Origin: a virus
Strand: one strand, 5' to 3'
Length of the DNA stretch: 33,237 nucleotides
IMG/VR virus record: IMGVR_UViG_3300044655_001004
Coordinates: 1-33,237 of that record
Made by a program: the position numbers and the translations under genes. Each line of letters begins with the position of its first letter. The stretch's first letter is position 1. Of the stretch, positions 8,101-14,758 are shown piece by piece. The notes beneath the pieces are model-generated. The model saw nothing but the letters and a program-made list of their open reading frames with translations. It searched no databases and was not told the DNA's origin.

Positions 8101-9072
8101 TGCTCTTGGATCGAATTCTTTTCCTCTAAGTCCATATGATTTTGCAGTACTTGGTATGAATTGATATAATCCAGCAGCTTTTGATCCCTTATTAAATGCA
8201 GTAGGATTTCCTTTTGACTCTATGTGTGCCATAGTTCTCAAATAGTTTTCATCTAATCCAGATTTTTCCGCAGTTTCTTTAATTATAGAAGCGATTTCCG
8301 GCTTGAATGAGAACTTTCCTTGTTTTGTGCCATATTCAACATCATCCCATCTTTTTATTGTCCCGCTCCCCGGTTTTCCCGGTTCTCCCAGCATTGGACC
8401 AGTTCTTGGACCATCACTAGGTTCTCGTTGAAATATTTTAGGAATTTTTCCACTACCATCATCAGTTCCTCCCGGAGCATTAGGAAAAAATCCTCCCAAT
8501 CCCGGAGAAATACTAGTTGATCCTAGCTTTTCAGCAGCCCAACTCAAAGCAGAAGAAACTGCTTTAAATCCAGCAACGGCAGCAACCAACGTTGCAATTG
8601 CTGGAGCAAACCCTCCAATAGCAGTAATCAATCCACCCATTTTTGGAATAAACGATCCGAATGCTCCAACCAACCCACCAATGGTGGACATAAAAGAACT
8701 ATCTTCTCTTTTACCTTCTCTTACGGCAGTAACTACTTGTTTTTGCGAATCTACCATTTGTTTCTGGAAGTCTTGTGGTTTGACCTGCAACTCCATTTGT
8801 CTTTCTTGATCTTCTTTTCTATTGAAGTTCAATTGTTGCATCAATACATCATAGATTCTATCTAGAGAATTAATAACTTTCTCTTGATTTACTATTTCCG
8901 TTTGGGTATTTTGCTGCGTTGTAGCAGGAGCGGCATTTACATTAACAACAATTGATCGACTTTCACCACCTCCCTCTTTTCCACCAACCGCAGACATAGC
9001 TGCTGGTAAATTAGCATTTGAAGTTTTTAATTGTCCTATCAATTGAGCAATTGATGTTCCTGTATCTGCCAT
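5143..9072 (-). CDS. Tail tape-measure candidate with transglycosylase and M15-like peptidase domains
   Basis: 1309 residues. Residues 1-120: Gln-rich helical N-terminus, probably coiled coil. 128-180: hydrophobic Gly/Ala segment fit to cross a membrane. 258-412: SLT-type lytic transglycosylase with catalytic E285 in HIESKGNP, then GLYQF (301-305) and a PSTAKSYGL motif. 450-585: M15/VanY-like zinc peptidase with H515, D522 and HIH 569-571. After about residue 620 the protein is a Gly/Met/Ser-rich low-complexity region with internal repeats. The first two domains should cut glycan strands and peptide cross-links during tail penetration. Position directly after gp26 and the gp51-like gene, two hydrolase domains and the hydrophobic segment all fit a tape measure; T4's gp29 is much shorter and lacks them, so this role is inferred. 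SD AGGAAA precedes ATG 9072. It ends at the shared terminator. Confidence 0.85.
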   Translation of the reverse strand: MADTGTSIAQLIGQLKTSNANLPAAMSAVGGKEGGGESRSIVVNVNAAPATTQQNTQTEIVNQEKVINSLDRIYDVLMQQLNFNRKEDQERQMELQVKPQDFQKQMVDSQKQVVTAVREGKREDSSFMSTIGGLVGAFGSFIPKMGGLITAIGGFAPAIATLVAAVAGFKAVSSALSWAAEKLGSTSISPGLGGFFPNAPGGTDDGSGKIPKIFQREPSDGPRTGPMLGEPGKPGSGTIKRWDDVEYGTKQGKFSFKPEIASIIKETAEKSGLDENYLRTMAHIESKGNPTAFNKGSKAAGLYQFIPSTAKSYGLRGKEFDPRANAMAAARLSLDNKKILEKAGIEATPEMLYIAHQQGPQGAIDLVKYAKEGRSFSQLPGTLQRNIKSNVPGRKALGAEEFLNFWKKGYREHASIAGIPKKEEPSLVDKGIDKLKKWTGIEDNDETSKNMVKTSELRVKGGLDGQAFKGGETEEGTINLARVIQAQEKDLPGGLNRFSAFNDEYHGKANPKSKHTKGLGLDFSLKDAKYSSEASNFVKQQLIGSGLSEEDFKIINEYKNPSKHSTGGHIHVNFANKEAAEKYSKFTKEGESSTYAKLEKQLPEGGRYGEEESEQEETNEPVIREPVSASKEATPSGGTALDAAFAKLGAEADSEGMTGFGGLATILGGLGGGMGGENLLPKFDEKVAELGGGEEKGKAYAPDFERMTNLLSTIASNTGDMAEKGDEKEETPTASKEDETSTEQPTAAPENNVQADMSSSLVSENFGSQTQQGNNPFGSFGNIFSTAGTMSGGISSIMSGIAGMKGGDPRSIINSVNGMLGMGRGTFGGMGGFGGNYPGRSGVDGSGMPNRREDGFGFGIPGFPGMGGIGNGASGTLGGLGRVLSGVGGMMGGGMLGGLGSVLRGFGGNYPGRSGVDGSGMPNRREDVFGIPGMLGSMGNIGGMLGGLGVTGFGGTAKTIGQVGGLLGNLSGMMNGGGNLGGMGGLLGNTFGGPMGGLIGSAGGGALSGLFNSISSGGGIGDAVSGLLGGALGSTGGVGGILGSLGVTGFGGGFNPTVSKEGTGQYPGREGGNGGSLDEMMMKNLGIQREEGFPTMGGMGKDEYLKRQARGETFDPKTGAGSGGTSTPIQPRSMGDIGEGLSGLGKIGKDLGGAIFGGIGSLFGMGDGIASKGAGDDVASMKQQHGDSSGGMLESLGVSGIGSALGTSSLMSEGSSMMGGALDGLQSSFSSMMGSGSSGGGESASSSGGSSTAIGNAGGGGGGSGGGSPGFKSGDQRAGSSSGAMGIQMGVRNEESILQKAQYSVIRIV
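6292..6580 (-). repeat. Two-copy protein repeat in the Gly-rich region
   Basis: A unit with FGGNYPGRSGVDGS then GMPNRRED occurs twice, about 216 bases apart (roughly 6515-6580 and 6295-6360). The DNA copies differ almost only at silent positions, so the peptide is being conserved. A degenerate third copy (YPGREGGNGG...REEGFP) lies nearer the C-terminus, around 5790-5880. Confidence 0.7.
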
Positions 9073-9081
9073 TGTAGTTTC

Positions 9082-9264
9082 CTATCTTTGTAATTTACTT
9101 AATCTTTCGTTTTCTTCCGCTATGTAATTTTCTAATTGGGAGACATAAACGGCTCTCTCCCAAGGAAGCATGTCTTCTAATTCACTTAGACTATACTTGT
9201 GATGCTGTATTAATATAAAGTTGGTTTTATAATAATTCTGCAAATTATCATGGCAAAAGATCAT
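9082..9264 (-). CDS. gp51: gp51-like baseplate hub assembly protein / tail chaperone partner
   Basis: A 60-residue protein: Asn/Tyr-rich start, HHKYSLSELEDMLPWERAVYVS (22-43; motifs SLSELEDMLPWER and VYVSQL), then a charged helix. I assign it to gp51-like proteins of T4 relatives by motif and by position after gp26; it is far shorter than T4 gp51. Its ATG (9264) overlaps the gp26 stop as ATGA, and its frame is -1 relative to gp26. No well-placed ribosome site precedes the ATG: the nearest, GAGGGA, is 17 bases away. Coupled initiation or frameshifting (tract at 9267-9276) must express it. It may act as a free protein, as the C-terminal part of a gp26 fusion, or both. Confidence 0.65.
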   Translation of the reverse strand: MIFCHDNLQNYYKTNFILIQHHKYSLSELEDMLPWERAVYVSQLENYIAEENERLSKLQR

Positions 9265-9989
9265 TCGAAAAAATTTTCGAGTCCCTCGATTTTGATGGTA
9301 TGATCAAAACCACATTTGGAACATTTAACATTTAATACCTTTTGAAGTTTAGGCATCTGTTCAAAGAATTTTTGAATTTTATTAAACTGATCCACATTTA
9401 GAGATTCGATAAAATCATTAAGTTCTTCTTTCTTGGTTTCTTTTGCATAATAGAACTGATCATCATCATAGATATAATCGATACAAGAAATAACAACATC
9501 AAAAACTGCTTTGGCAACGGAACTAGTATTTCTCATTTTTTCTAAAGTAGAATAATCTGGGAATTTCATTTTTACACCAACATTAGCAGTCAATGGAATG
9601 ACATCTTTATATTCTTCGGAATCCAATTTGATATCCAACAAATTATAAGTTAAATCTAATCTATTTTTACAAACTTCTCCTGTTTCTTCATCAATTGTAT
9701 TCTCGCAGCGATATTTCAAATCTACCTGTTCACCAACCGATCTTGCTCTCAGATTGATAAAAAAGAATTCAATATCAACTGCCGCCAAGGAATCAACATC
9801 AATTTCCGTGATACAACAATTTTTAATAATTTGTTTAATATTTTCATTAATGAAATCTGGTTTATCAGATTCCAAAGCCAATAATAAAATCTTTTGTTCT
9901 TTTACTGTAAATGGTCTAAACTTTACTTTTGTTTTAGATAAAGGCAATACTAAATCATAAACTGGTAAATTAATTTTTGGTAAACTCAT
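9261..9989 (-). CDS. gp26: gp26 baseplate hub subunit / tail assembly protein
   Basis: 242 residues matching the T4 gp26 family: LPKINLPVYDLVLPLSKTK at 3-21, KFRPFTVKEQKILLLALES at 23-41, and VDIEFFFINLRARSVGEQ at 71-88. Two cysteine pairs, C95/C107 and C223/C226 (CSKCG), could form a zinc ribbon. In T4, gp26 takes part in hub assembly. Here it stands before a small overlapping gene and a tape-measure-like gene, the order of G/GT chaperones and tape measure in other tailed phages. SD AGGAAA lies upstream of ATG 9989. Slightly longer than T4 gp26 (208). Confidence 0.85.
   Translation of the reverse strand: MSLPKINLPVYDLVLPLSKTKVKFRPFTVKEQKILLLALESDKPDFINENIKQIIKNCCITEIDVDSLAAVDIEFFFINLRARSVGEQVDLKYRCENTIDEETGEVCKNRLDLTYNLLDIKLDSEEYKDVIPLTANVGVKMKFPDYSTLEKMRNTSSVAKAVFDVVISCIDYIYDDDQFYYAKETKKEELNDFIESLNVDQFNKIQKFFEQMPKLQKVLNVKCSKCGFDHTIKIEGLENFFE
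9267..9276 (-). other. Candidate programmed -1 frameshift site joining gp26 to gp51-like frame
   Basis: In gp26 frame the mRNA reads GAA-AAT-TTT-TTC-GAA-TGA. This contains two overlapping canonical slippery heptamers, A-AAT-TTT (9276 to 9270) and T-TTT-TTC (9273 to 9267). A -1 slip on either continues as CGA (Arg), then ATG, the first codon of the gp51-like gene, with no stop, giving a fusion of about 302 residues. GAGGGA five bases upstream is SD-like. A weak 6-bp AT stem (9232-9237 with 9243-9248) lies downstream. Confidence 0.55.
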
Positions 9990-10014
9990 ATCATTTCCTT
10001 TTATATAAAAAAAT

Positions 10015-10022
10015 TATTTATT
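10015..10022 (-). promoter_or_regulatory. Weak late-promoter-like motif before gp26
   Basis: Minus-strand AATAAATA, one mismatch from TATAAATA, in the 46-base gap between the repeat protein and gp26, 25 bases before ATG 9989. It could boost gp26 expression but may be chance in AT-rich DNA. Confidence 0.25.
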
Positions 10023-10035
10023 ATGCAAATCAAAT

Positions 10036-12000
10036 TTAAAATAATCCCAATGGATTTTGTATACCACTTCCAGGACTCAATACAACTGGTTTTGGATATT
10101 GATATGGAGGATTTTGTGCTTTTAATTCCGTTTCCAGATCTTTAAATGCTTGAGTAACTTCTGGTGGAGTTTTAATCCAATCAGAAAATTCAACTGTTTT
10201 TGTTTGTCCTTCTTGATTTGTATAATTTACACTATATTTAACTTCCATTAGATTTTCCTTTTGTATGACTGCTTTCGATGGAGCGGGTGGAATCTCTGGA
10301 ATTTTTGTATTATTTTTCAAAGCATCCATTATTTCATATGAAATTGTAGGAGTTTTTATTTCCGACTGCACAGATTTCGATTTACTAACTCCATTATATG
10401 TAAATGTCACGTTAGTAGTTAAAATTTGAGTAGCAGGAGGCTTTATCTCTGGTGGCTTTTCTGGTGGTGGTGCTACTGGTCTAAATCCAGAATCATCAGC
10501 TATCTCTGGTGGCTTTTCTGGTGGTGGTGCTACTGGTCTAAATCCAGAATCATCAGCTATCTCTGGTGGCTTTTCTGGTGGTGCTACTGGTCTAAATCCA
10601 GAATCATCGGCTATCTCTGGCGGCTTTTCTGGTGGTGGTGCTACTGGTCTAAATCCAGAATCATCAGCTATCTCTGGTGGCTTTTCTGGTGGTGGTGCTA
10701 CTGGTAATGGATCAGAAACTTCCGGAGGCTTTTCTGGTGGTGGTGCTACTGGTCTAAATCCAGAATCATCAGCTATCTCTGGAGGCTTTGAAGGCGCTGG
10801 TGTTGGAACTAAAGGAATAGAAATCTCTGGTGGCTTTGAAGGCGCTGGTGTTGGAACTAAAGGAATAGAAATCTCTGGTGGCTTTAGTGGAGATATAGGT
10901 GCTACAGGTAATGGATCAGAAATCTCTGGTGGCTTTTCTGGTGGTGGTGTTGGAACTAAAGGAATAGAAATCTCTGGTGGCTTTAGTGGAGATATAGGTG
11001 CTATAGGCAATGGATCAGAAATCTCTGGTGGCTTTTCTGGTGGTGGTGCTACTGGTCTAAATCCAGAATCATCAGCTATCTCTGGTGGCTTTGAAGGCGC
11101 TGGTGTTGGAACTAAAGGAATAGAAATCTCAGGTGGCTTTAGTGGAGATATAGGTGCTATAGGTAATGGATCAGAAATCTCAGGTGGCTTTGAAGGCGCT
11201 GGTGTTGGAACTAAAGCAATAGAAATCTCAGGTGGCTTTGAAGGCGCTGGTGTTGGAACTAAAGGAATAGAAATCTCAGGTTGATTACTTGGAGATGTAT
11301 TATTGTTTGGAGAATTTTCTTTTTTCTCATTTGGCGTCGGCGGTTTTGGTGGTGGTAATACTGGAGGTTTCAATGCTGCATTGTCTTTTGCTTTTTTAGA
11401 TAATGTTTCCACCAAAGATTGCCTTTGTTGTTCTTGGCTCAATTCTCCAGAAGAAGATCCTCCAGGGAATACTTTGAAATATCGATAAGCTAGAACTACA
11501 TTTAATCTGTTATAATCATTTACTTGCGCCCAACTTAAAGGCATTGAATATACTTCTGCCGGAAAAGCATCTACCAAATATACTGTGTATGCCTCTTTTC
11601 CATCCAATGACATTTGCGTGATTTTAATATCTGTGCAATAATTAACTTTATATTCAAAATCGAACTTAACTCCATTGTGTTGTTTTCCAGATATAATTTC
11701 CATCCAAGCATCAAAAAAAGTTTTTTCTTTCATATCATCTCCGCAAATGAATACCATTGCAGATTTATTATATGTATTTTGGACTGGATAATGTTCAATT
11801 GGACCGTATGTTTTTTGATCTATGAGAACAAATGCTCTTGCCGGTAATTCCGCCTGTTCGCATCGAAATTTTGCTATTGATCCACCACCAACCGCTCCTG
11901 CCAATTTTGCTGGAGGGATTATCTCGACTTCAAAATTACATGGTCGGGATAACTCGGTTTTAAATGATGAAATAAATTCATTTATGTTTGCGACTGCCAT
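10036..12000 (-). CDS. Tail-tube-family protein (gp54/gp19-like) with proline-rich repeat arm
   Basis: 654 residues. 1-182 is a tail-tube fold resembling T4 gp54/gp19: RPCNFEVEI (19-27), FRCEQAELPARAF, TFFDAWMEIISG, then VDAFPAEVYSMPLSW and NRLNVVLAYRYFKV. I favour gp54, the tube initiator, because it lies with gp26 and gp51-like genes; gp19 itself is less likely. 183-243 is a Gln/Pro/Asn linker. 244-519 is 16 tandem units of 16-19 residues ending KPPE[IV]. 520-654 holds two copies of a short beta motif (TFTYNGVSKSKSVQ...KTP and SVNYTNQEGQTKTVEF...KTP). The repeats would make an extended stiff polyproline-like arm; a decorating or host-surface role is speculative. SD AGGAAC precedes ATG 12000. 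Confidence 0.8.
   Translation of the reverse strand: MAVANINEFISSFKTELSRPCNFEVEIIPPAKLAGAVGGGSIAKFRCEQAELPARAFVLIDQKTYGPIEHYPVQNTYNKSAMVFICGDDMKEKTFFDAWMEIISGKQHNGVKFDFEYKVNYCTDIKITQMSLDGKEAYTVYLVDAFPAEVYSMPLSWAQVNDYNRLNVVLAYRYFKVFPGGSSSGELSQEQQRQSLVETLSKKAKDNAALKPPVLPPPKPPTPNEKKENSPNNNTSPSNQPEISIPLVPTPAPSKPPEISIALVPTPAPSKPPEISDPLPIAPISPLKPPEISIPLVPTPAPSKPPEIADDSGFRPVAPPPEKPPEISDPLPIAPISPLKPPEISIPLVPTPPPEKPPEISDPLPVAPISPLKPPEISIPLVPTPAPSKPPEISIPLVPTPAPSKPPEIADDSGFRPVAPPPEKPPEVSDPLPVAPPPEKPPEIADDSGFRPVAPPPEKPPEIADDSGFRPVAPPEKPPEIADDSGFRPVAPPPEKPPEIADDSGFRPVAPPPEKPPEIKPPATQILTTNVTFTYNGVSKSKSVQSEIKTPTISYEIMDALKNNTKIPEIPPAPSKAVIQKENLMEVKYSVNYTNQEGQTKTVEFSDWIKTPPEVTQAFKDLETELKAQNPPYQYPKPVVLSPGSGIQNPLGLF
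10444..11271 (-). repeat. 16 mosaic tandem repeats coding KPPEI-ending cassettes
   Basis: 828 bases, 276 codons. There are three cassette types: A (SIPLVPTPAPSKPPEI, 16 aa), B (SDPLPIAPISPLKPPEI, 17 aa) and C (ADDSGFRPVAPPPEKPPEI, 19 aa). Order: A A B A C B A/C B A A C B/C C C C C. Units 7 and 12 are hybrids, and unit 14 lacks one Pro codon. DNA copies are nearly identical, so recombination or slippage is recent. Confidence 0.95.
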
Positions 12001-12010
12001 TTAATTGTTC

Positions 12011-12757
12011 CTATTTTTTAGATTTGTTCTCGATAAATTCTTCTAATGGCAAAAATATAGAAAAACCCCATTCGTGTGGTTTTATCTCCAATGCTTGACC
12101 TTGTATATGATTAGTTAAATACCATTTTATACATCTTTTAAAATTCGGATATTTTTGAATATTTTTAACTAATGTACTATAATTTTGATTTATTTTCATT
12201 CTATTATTTGGTACATCATATGTTCTAGAGTTTAAAAGACCTAATAATAAATTTGTTCTATCTCTCCCAGAAACATAATGTAAATTTAAACCCAAAAATC
12301 CATTAGTTTTAACATCTAATGCTATTACTAAAGGATATTTATCCCAAATTGGAAGTGTTTCCTTATGTTTAGGATCATAATGATAATGATACATACCTCC
12401 AAGAAAGTTTGTTATGTTTTCCGGATTACGAGAATCTGGAATTTTGGAAACTCCCATTCTTATTAATTTTGTCTTTGCCTCAAGCCATTCTACAGATGTA
12501 CGTTTTAATCTTTCCATTTGTCCTGCGTTTTCGGCTGATCTAAATCTATCAGCCATATTAGGAAGTTCTGCATATCCAAATGCAGTATTATTAAGATGTT
12601 TTTGTATATGTTTTGGGGCCGGAACGGGACTTACTCTACCAGAGGAATACTTCTCTAACCACATACCCATACCAAGATAAAAAGGATTGAAAACATAAGT
12701 TTTTCCCTCATATTTCAATTCCTGCATTTCTGTATAATCTAAATGTTCTAGTCCCAT
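12011..12757 (-). CDS. Conserved T4-like myovirus protein next to gp4
   Basis: 248 residues. The central part has YHYDPKHKETLPIWDKYPLV (motif YDPKxKxTLPxxDxxPLV), then NGFLGLNLHYVSGRDRTNLL, and near the C-terminus FKRCIKWYLTNHI and HEWGFSIFLPLEEF. I recall this conserved pattern in structural-gene regions of cyanophages and other T4 relatives, but cannot name it with confidence. In T4, gene 2 (DNA end protector) adjoins gene 4, so a head-completion role is one guess. The start overlaps the gp4 stop by one base (TAATG), so translation is coupled. Confidence 0.75.
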   Translation of the reverse strand: MGLEHLDYTEMQELKYEGKTYVFNPFYLGMGMWLEKYSSGRVSPVPAPKHIQKHLNNTAFGYAELPNMADRFRSAENAGQMERLKRTSVEWLEAKTKLIRMGVSKIPDSRNPENITNFLGGMYHYHYDPKHKETLPIWDKYPLVIALDVKTNGFLGLNLHYVSGRDRTNLLLGLLNSRTYDVPNNRMKINQNYSTLVKNIQKYPNFKRCIKWYLTNHIQGQALEIKPHEWGFSIFLPLEEFIENKSKK

Positions 12758-13215
12758 TATTTTAATCCAAAAATTTCTCTTTCAGTCATCAATTTAAAAA
12801 TAATTTTTCTTTCCTTACAATATCTATCAGCAGCTTTCCATTTTGCGGAATTTATACCCCAAGTATAAACCTCATTAATATATTTTTTGGTTATTCTATT
12901 TTTCACTTCTGGTTCTATTGTTTGATGTAATGGTTTAATTTCTATTAAATATTCTATTATTTGCCCTTGTGAGTTTTTTATTTTTGCATATACATCTGGA
13001 AAATACCTATGATATTTTCCATCTATTGGAGATAAATATGGAATAACTATTTCTTCAGAGGAATACTCAATAACATTTGGATTCGTATCCATCCAATTTA
13101 AAACTTTTTTTTCCCACGAAGATCGAATCCAAATATTATTATAGTCTCCCCTATATTTTGCATAATTTTTTGGTCGCCATAGCTGCGGTTTTGGATAACT
13201 TTTATTATTTGCCAT
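12757..13215 (-). CDS. gp4: gp4 head completion protein (nuclease-like fold)
   Basis: 152 residues, close to T4 gp4 (150). Motifs: IRSSWEKKVLNWMDTNPNV (30-48), EEIVIPYLSPIDGKYHRYFPD (54-74) and EYLIEIK (88-94). SSWE, FPD with D74, and E92-I-K94 form a PD-(D/E)XK-like arrangement. In T4, gp4 is needed to finish DNA-filled heads before tail joining. I chose ATG 13215 over the in-frame TTG at 13227 because the late promoter at 13234-13241 would start transcription at about that TTG. First gene of the minus-strand tail operon. Confidence 0.85.
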   Translation of the reverse strand: MANNKSYPKPQLWRPKNYAKYRGDYNNIWIRSSWEKKVLNWMDTNPNVIEYSSEEIVIPYLSPIDGKYHRYFPDVYAKIKNSQGQIIEYLIEIKPLHQTIEPEVKNRITKKYINEVYTWGINSAKWKAADRYCKERKIIFKLMTEREIFGLK

Positions 13216-13233
13216 GATAAATTTCAAATTAAG

Positions 13234-13241
13234 TATTTATA
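13234..13241 (-). promoter_or_regulatory. Late promoter for the gp4-to-hydrolase operon
   Basis: Exact minus-strand TATAAATA 19 bases before ATG 13215. It is the only clear promoter for six tightly spaced or overlapping genes down to 5143. Seven bases separate it from the plus-strand late promoter. Confidence 0.8.
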
Positions 13242-13248
13242 TTTTTTA

Positions 13249-13256
13249 TATAAATA
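13249..13256 (+). promoter_or_regulatory. Late promoter for the gp48-onward operon
   Basis: Exact plus-strand TATAAATA 30 bases before ATG 13287. It drives the long baseplate operon; gaps between the following genes are a few tens of bases at most. Confidence 0.8.
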
Positions 13257-13286
13257 ATTATTATTTAACAGAGTTTTTGGAAAAAT

Positions 13287-14348
13287 ATGCCCGTCTATAA
13301 CGCAAAAAATCCATTAGAAAGTTTAAACGGATCTCCTTATACTTTTAGTAGTTTAACATATCCTCTAGAATTTGATGACATTGCAAATTTTGGACACTAT
13401 ATGAATTTTTATATTAATGTTAATAAATCTACGAAGTACATGTCCGGAGGAAGTTATAACGTTGCTACTAATGGTTCTACTGCTGTAGATTATTCAAAAG
13501 TTTATACACCAGCATATAATTCCCAGCTTCCTGGTGGCGGATATCAACAAACAGAAGCCACAACTCTTGGTGGTAATGCGGGGTTTCCTGGAGGAAATCC
13601 ATTTTATGTCGGATTGGCTCAAGATGTATTATCAAATTTAGGCTTTTCTTTCGATCAAGAATCTTTAAATAAATTATCTCAAACTCGTATTACGCAAGCA
13701 ATATCACTTTACATTCCAGATTCTATGAGTTTTGCATGTAATTATGACTGGCAGGATGCTTCTTTAACTGAAGCTGGTGGAAAGGCATTAAAATATGGTC
13801 AACTTGGTGGTGGTGCTATTCAAGCCGGGAGAGATTACCTAAAAGGAAAAGCATCTGAAGGTTTGAGACATCTTGGTGCTGCTGCTTTATCAGATATATT
13901 GATGGGTGGAGGACAAGGAGGAATTGGTGATATAGCAATGGGGATGGCAGGATTTGCTGTAAATCCTCAAATATTCGTTTTATTCAGAGGTGTTGATTTA
14001 AGAACATTCCAATTTGATTTTATTTTTACTCCAAAAAGTCCAGCAGAAGCAGCTAATGTTAGAAACATTATCAAAGCTTTTAGATTCCATGCTGCGCCAG
14101 AAATAGATAAAAGTATCGGTAGATACATGATTGCACCTTCCACTTTTAATATTGAATATATGTATAAGACTAGTAGGAATGAAAATATATTCCAAATGTC
14201 AACGTGCGTATTACAAAAATTATCAGTGGATTATGCTCCATATGGTTGGGCTACTTATAATGATGGTATGCCTGTACAAACACAGCTATCTATGGTATTC
14301 AAGGAAACAGAAATATTAACCAAAGAACGTATCAATCAAGGATATTAA
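13287..14348 (+). CDS. gp48: gp48 baseplate-tail tube cap protein
   Basis: 353 residues (T4 gp48 is 364). The Gly/Ala-rich centre (180-230) is followed by NPQIFVLFRGVDLRTFQFDF and FTPKSPAEAANVRNIIKAFR, then FHAAPEIDKSIGRYMIAPSTF and VDYAPYGWATYNDGMPVQTQL, the pattern of gp48-type tube-cap proteins. It sits on the central baseplate hub and starts tail-tube polymerisation with gp54. A weak GGA lies six bases before ATG. Confidence 0.8.
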   Translation: MPVYNAKNPLESLNGSPYTFSSLTYPLEFDDIANFGHYMNFYINVNKSTKYMSGGSYNVATNGSTAVDYSKVYTPAYNSQLPGGGYQQTEATTLGGNAGFPGGNPFYVGLAQDVLSNLGFSFDQESLNKLSQTRITQAISLYIPDSMSFACNYDWQDASLTEAGGKALKYGQLGGGAIQAGRDYLKGKASEGLRHLGAAALSDILMGGGQGGIGDIAMGMAGFAVNPQIFVLFRGVDLRTFQFDFIFTPKSPAEAANVRNIIKAFRFHAAPEIDKSIGRYMIAPSTFNIEYMYKTSRNENIFQMSTCVLQKLSVDYAPYGWATYNDGMPVQTQLSMVFKETEILTKERINQGY

Positions 14349-14379
14349 AAAGGACGTTTCTCTTTACTTAAGGAAAAAA

Positions 14380-14757
14380 ATGTTTTCTATAACTACAAAG
14401 CCAACAGAGGAAACCAGACAAAAAATGTCCGAAGTTAAGAAAGGAAAAGAGAGTACATTTAAGGGTAAATCGCAACCCGAAAGTGCAAAATTAAAAATTA
14501 GTATTTCCTCAAAAAAATCTTGGGAAAACGAAGAAACCAAAAAGAAAATGAGAAATAAAGGGAATTCAATTGAGATTTTAGATATGAATATGAATAGAAT
14601 TGGAATTTTGAATGGAAATTATGAGATGAAAGAAAAAGGATTTAATCTTTCTTGTGTACATAAAGTTATATCTGGAAAATATTCCCAATATAAAGGATAT
14701 ATCTTTAGAAAACTTTTAGAAAAACAAGAATCATATTTAGATATAACGGTCGTATAA
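14380..14757 (+). CDS. Homing-endonuclease relic: NUMOD DNA-binding modules only
   Basis: 125 residues with nuclease-associated modular DNA-binding motifs and no catalytic domain. Residues 8-30 (TEETRQKMSEVKKGK, FKGK) and 37-58 (KLKISISSKKSWENEETKKKM) are NUMOD3-like; 64-112 (a GNYEMKEKGFNLSCVHKVISGK helix-turn-helix, then YKGYIFRKL) is NUMOD1/IENR1-like. GIY-YIG or HNH motifs are absent, and only 31 bases separate it from gp48, so the nuclease part is not hidden upstream. It interrupts the structural operon between gp48 and gp53, as free-standing homing genes do in T4 relatives. SD AAGGA at 14370-14374 is good, so it may still be expressed, perhaps as a DNA-binding protein. Confidence 0.8.
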   Translation: MFSITTKPTEETRQKMSEVKKGKESTFKGKSQPESAKLKISISSKKSWENEETKKKMRNKGNSIEILDMNMNRIGILNGNYEMKEKGFNLSCVHKVISGKYSQYKGYIFRKLLEKQESYLDITVV

Positions 14758-14758
14758 A

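Noticed and set aside
10426-10707. Plus-strand open frame of Trp/Ser repeats
   Set aside because: Exact antisense of the proline-rich repeats. The odd composition follows from reading the repeat backwards, and the minus-strand gene has clear homology at its N-terminus.
10444-11271. CRISPR-like array of direct repeats
   Set aside because: Units are codon multiples within one open frame, differ by whole-codon steps and have no unique spacers. It is a protein repeat.
13216-13227. TTG start giving gp4 four more residues
   Set aside because: The late promoter at 13234-13241 would begin the transcript about at this TTG. ATG 13215 gives a length matching T4 gp4.
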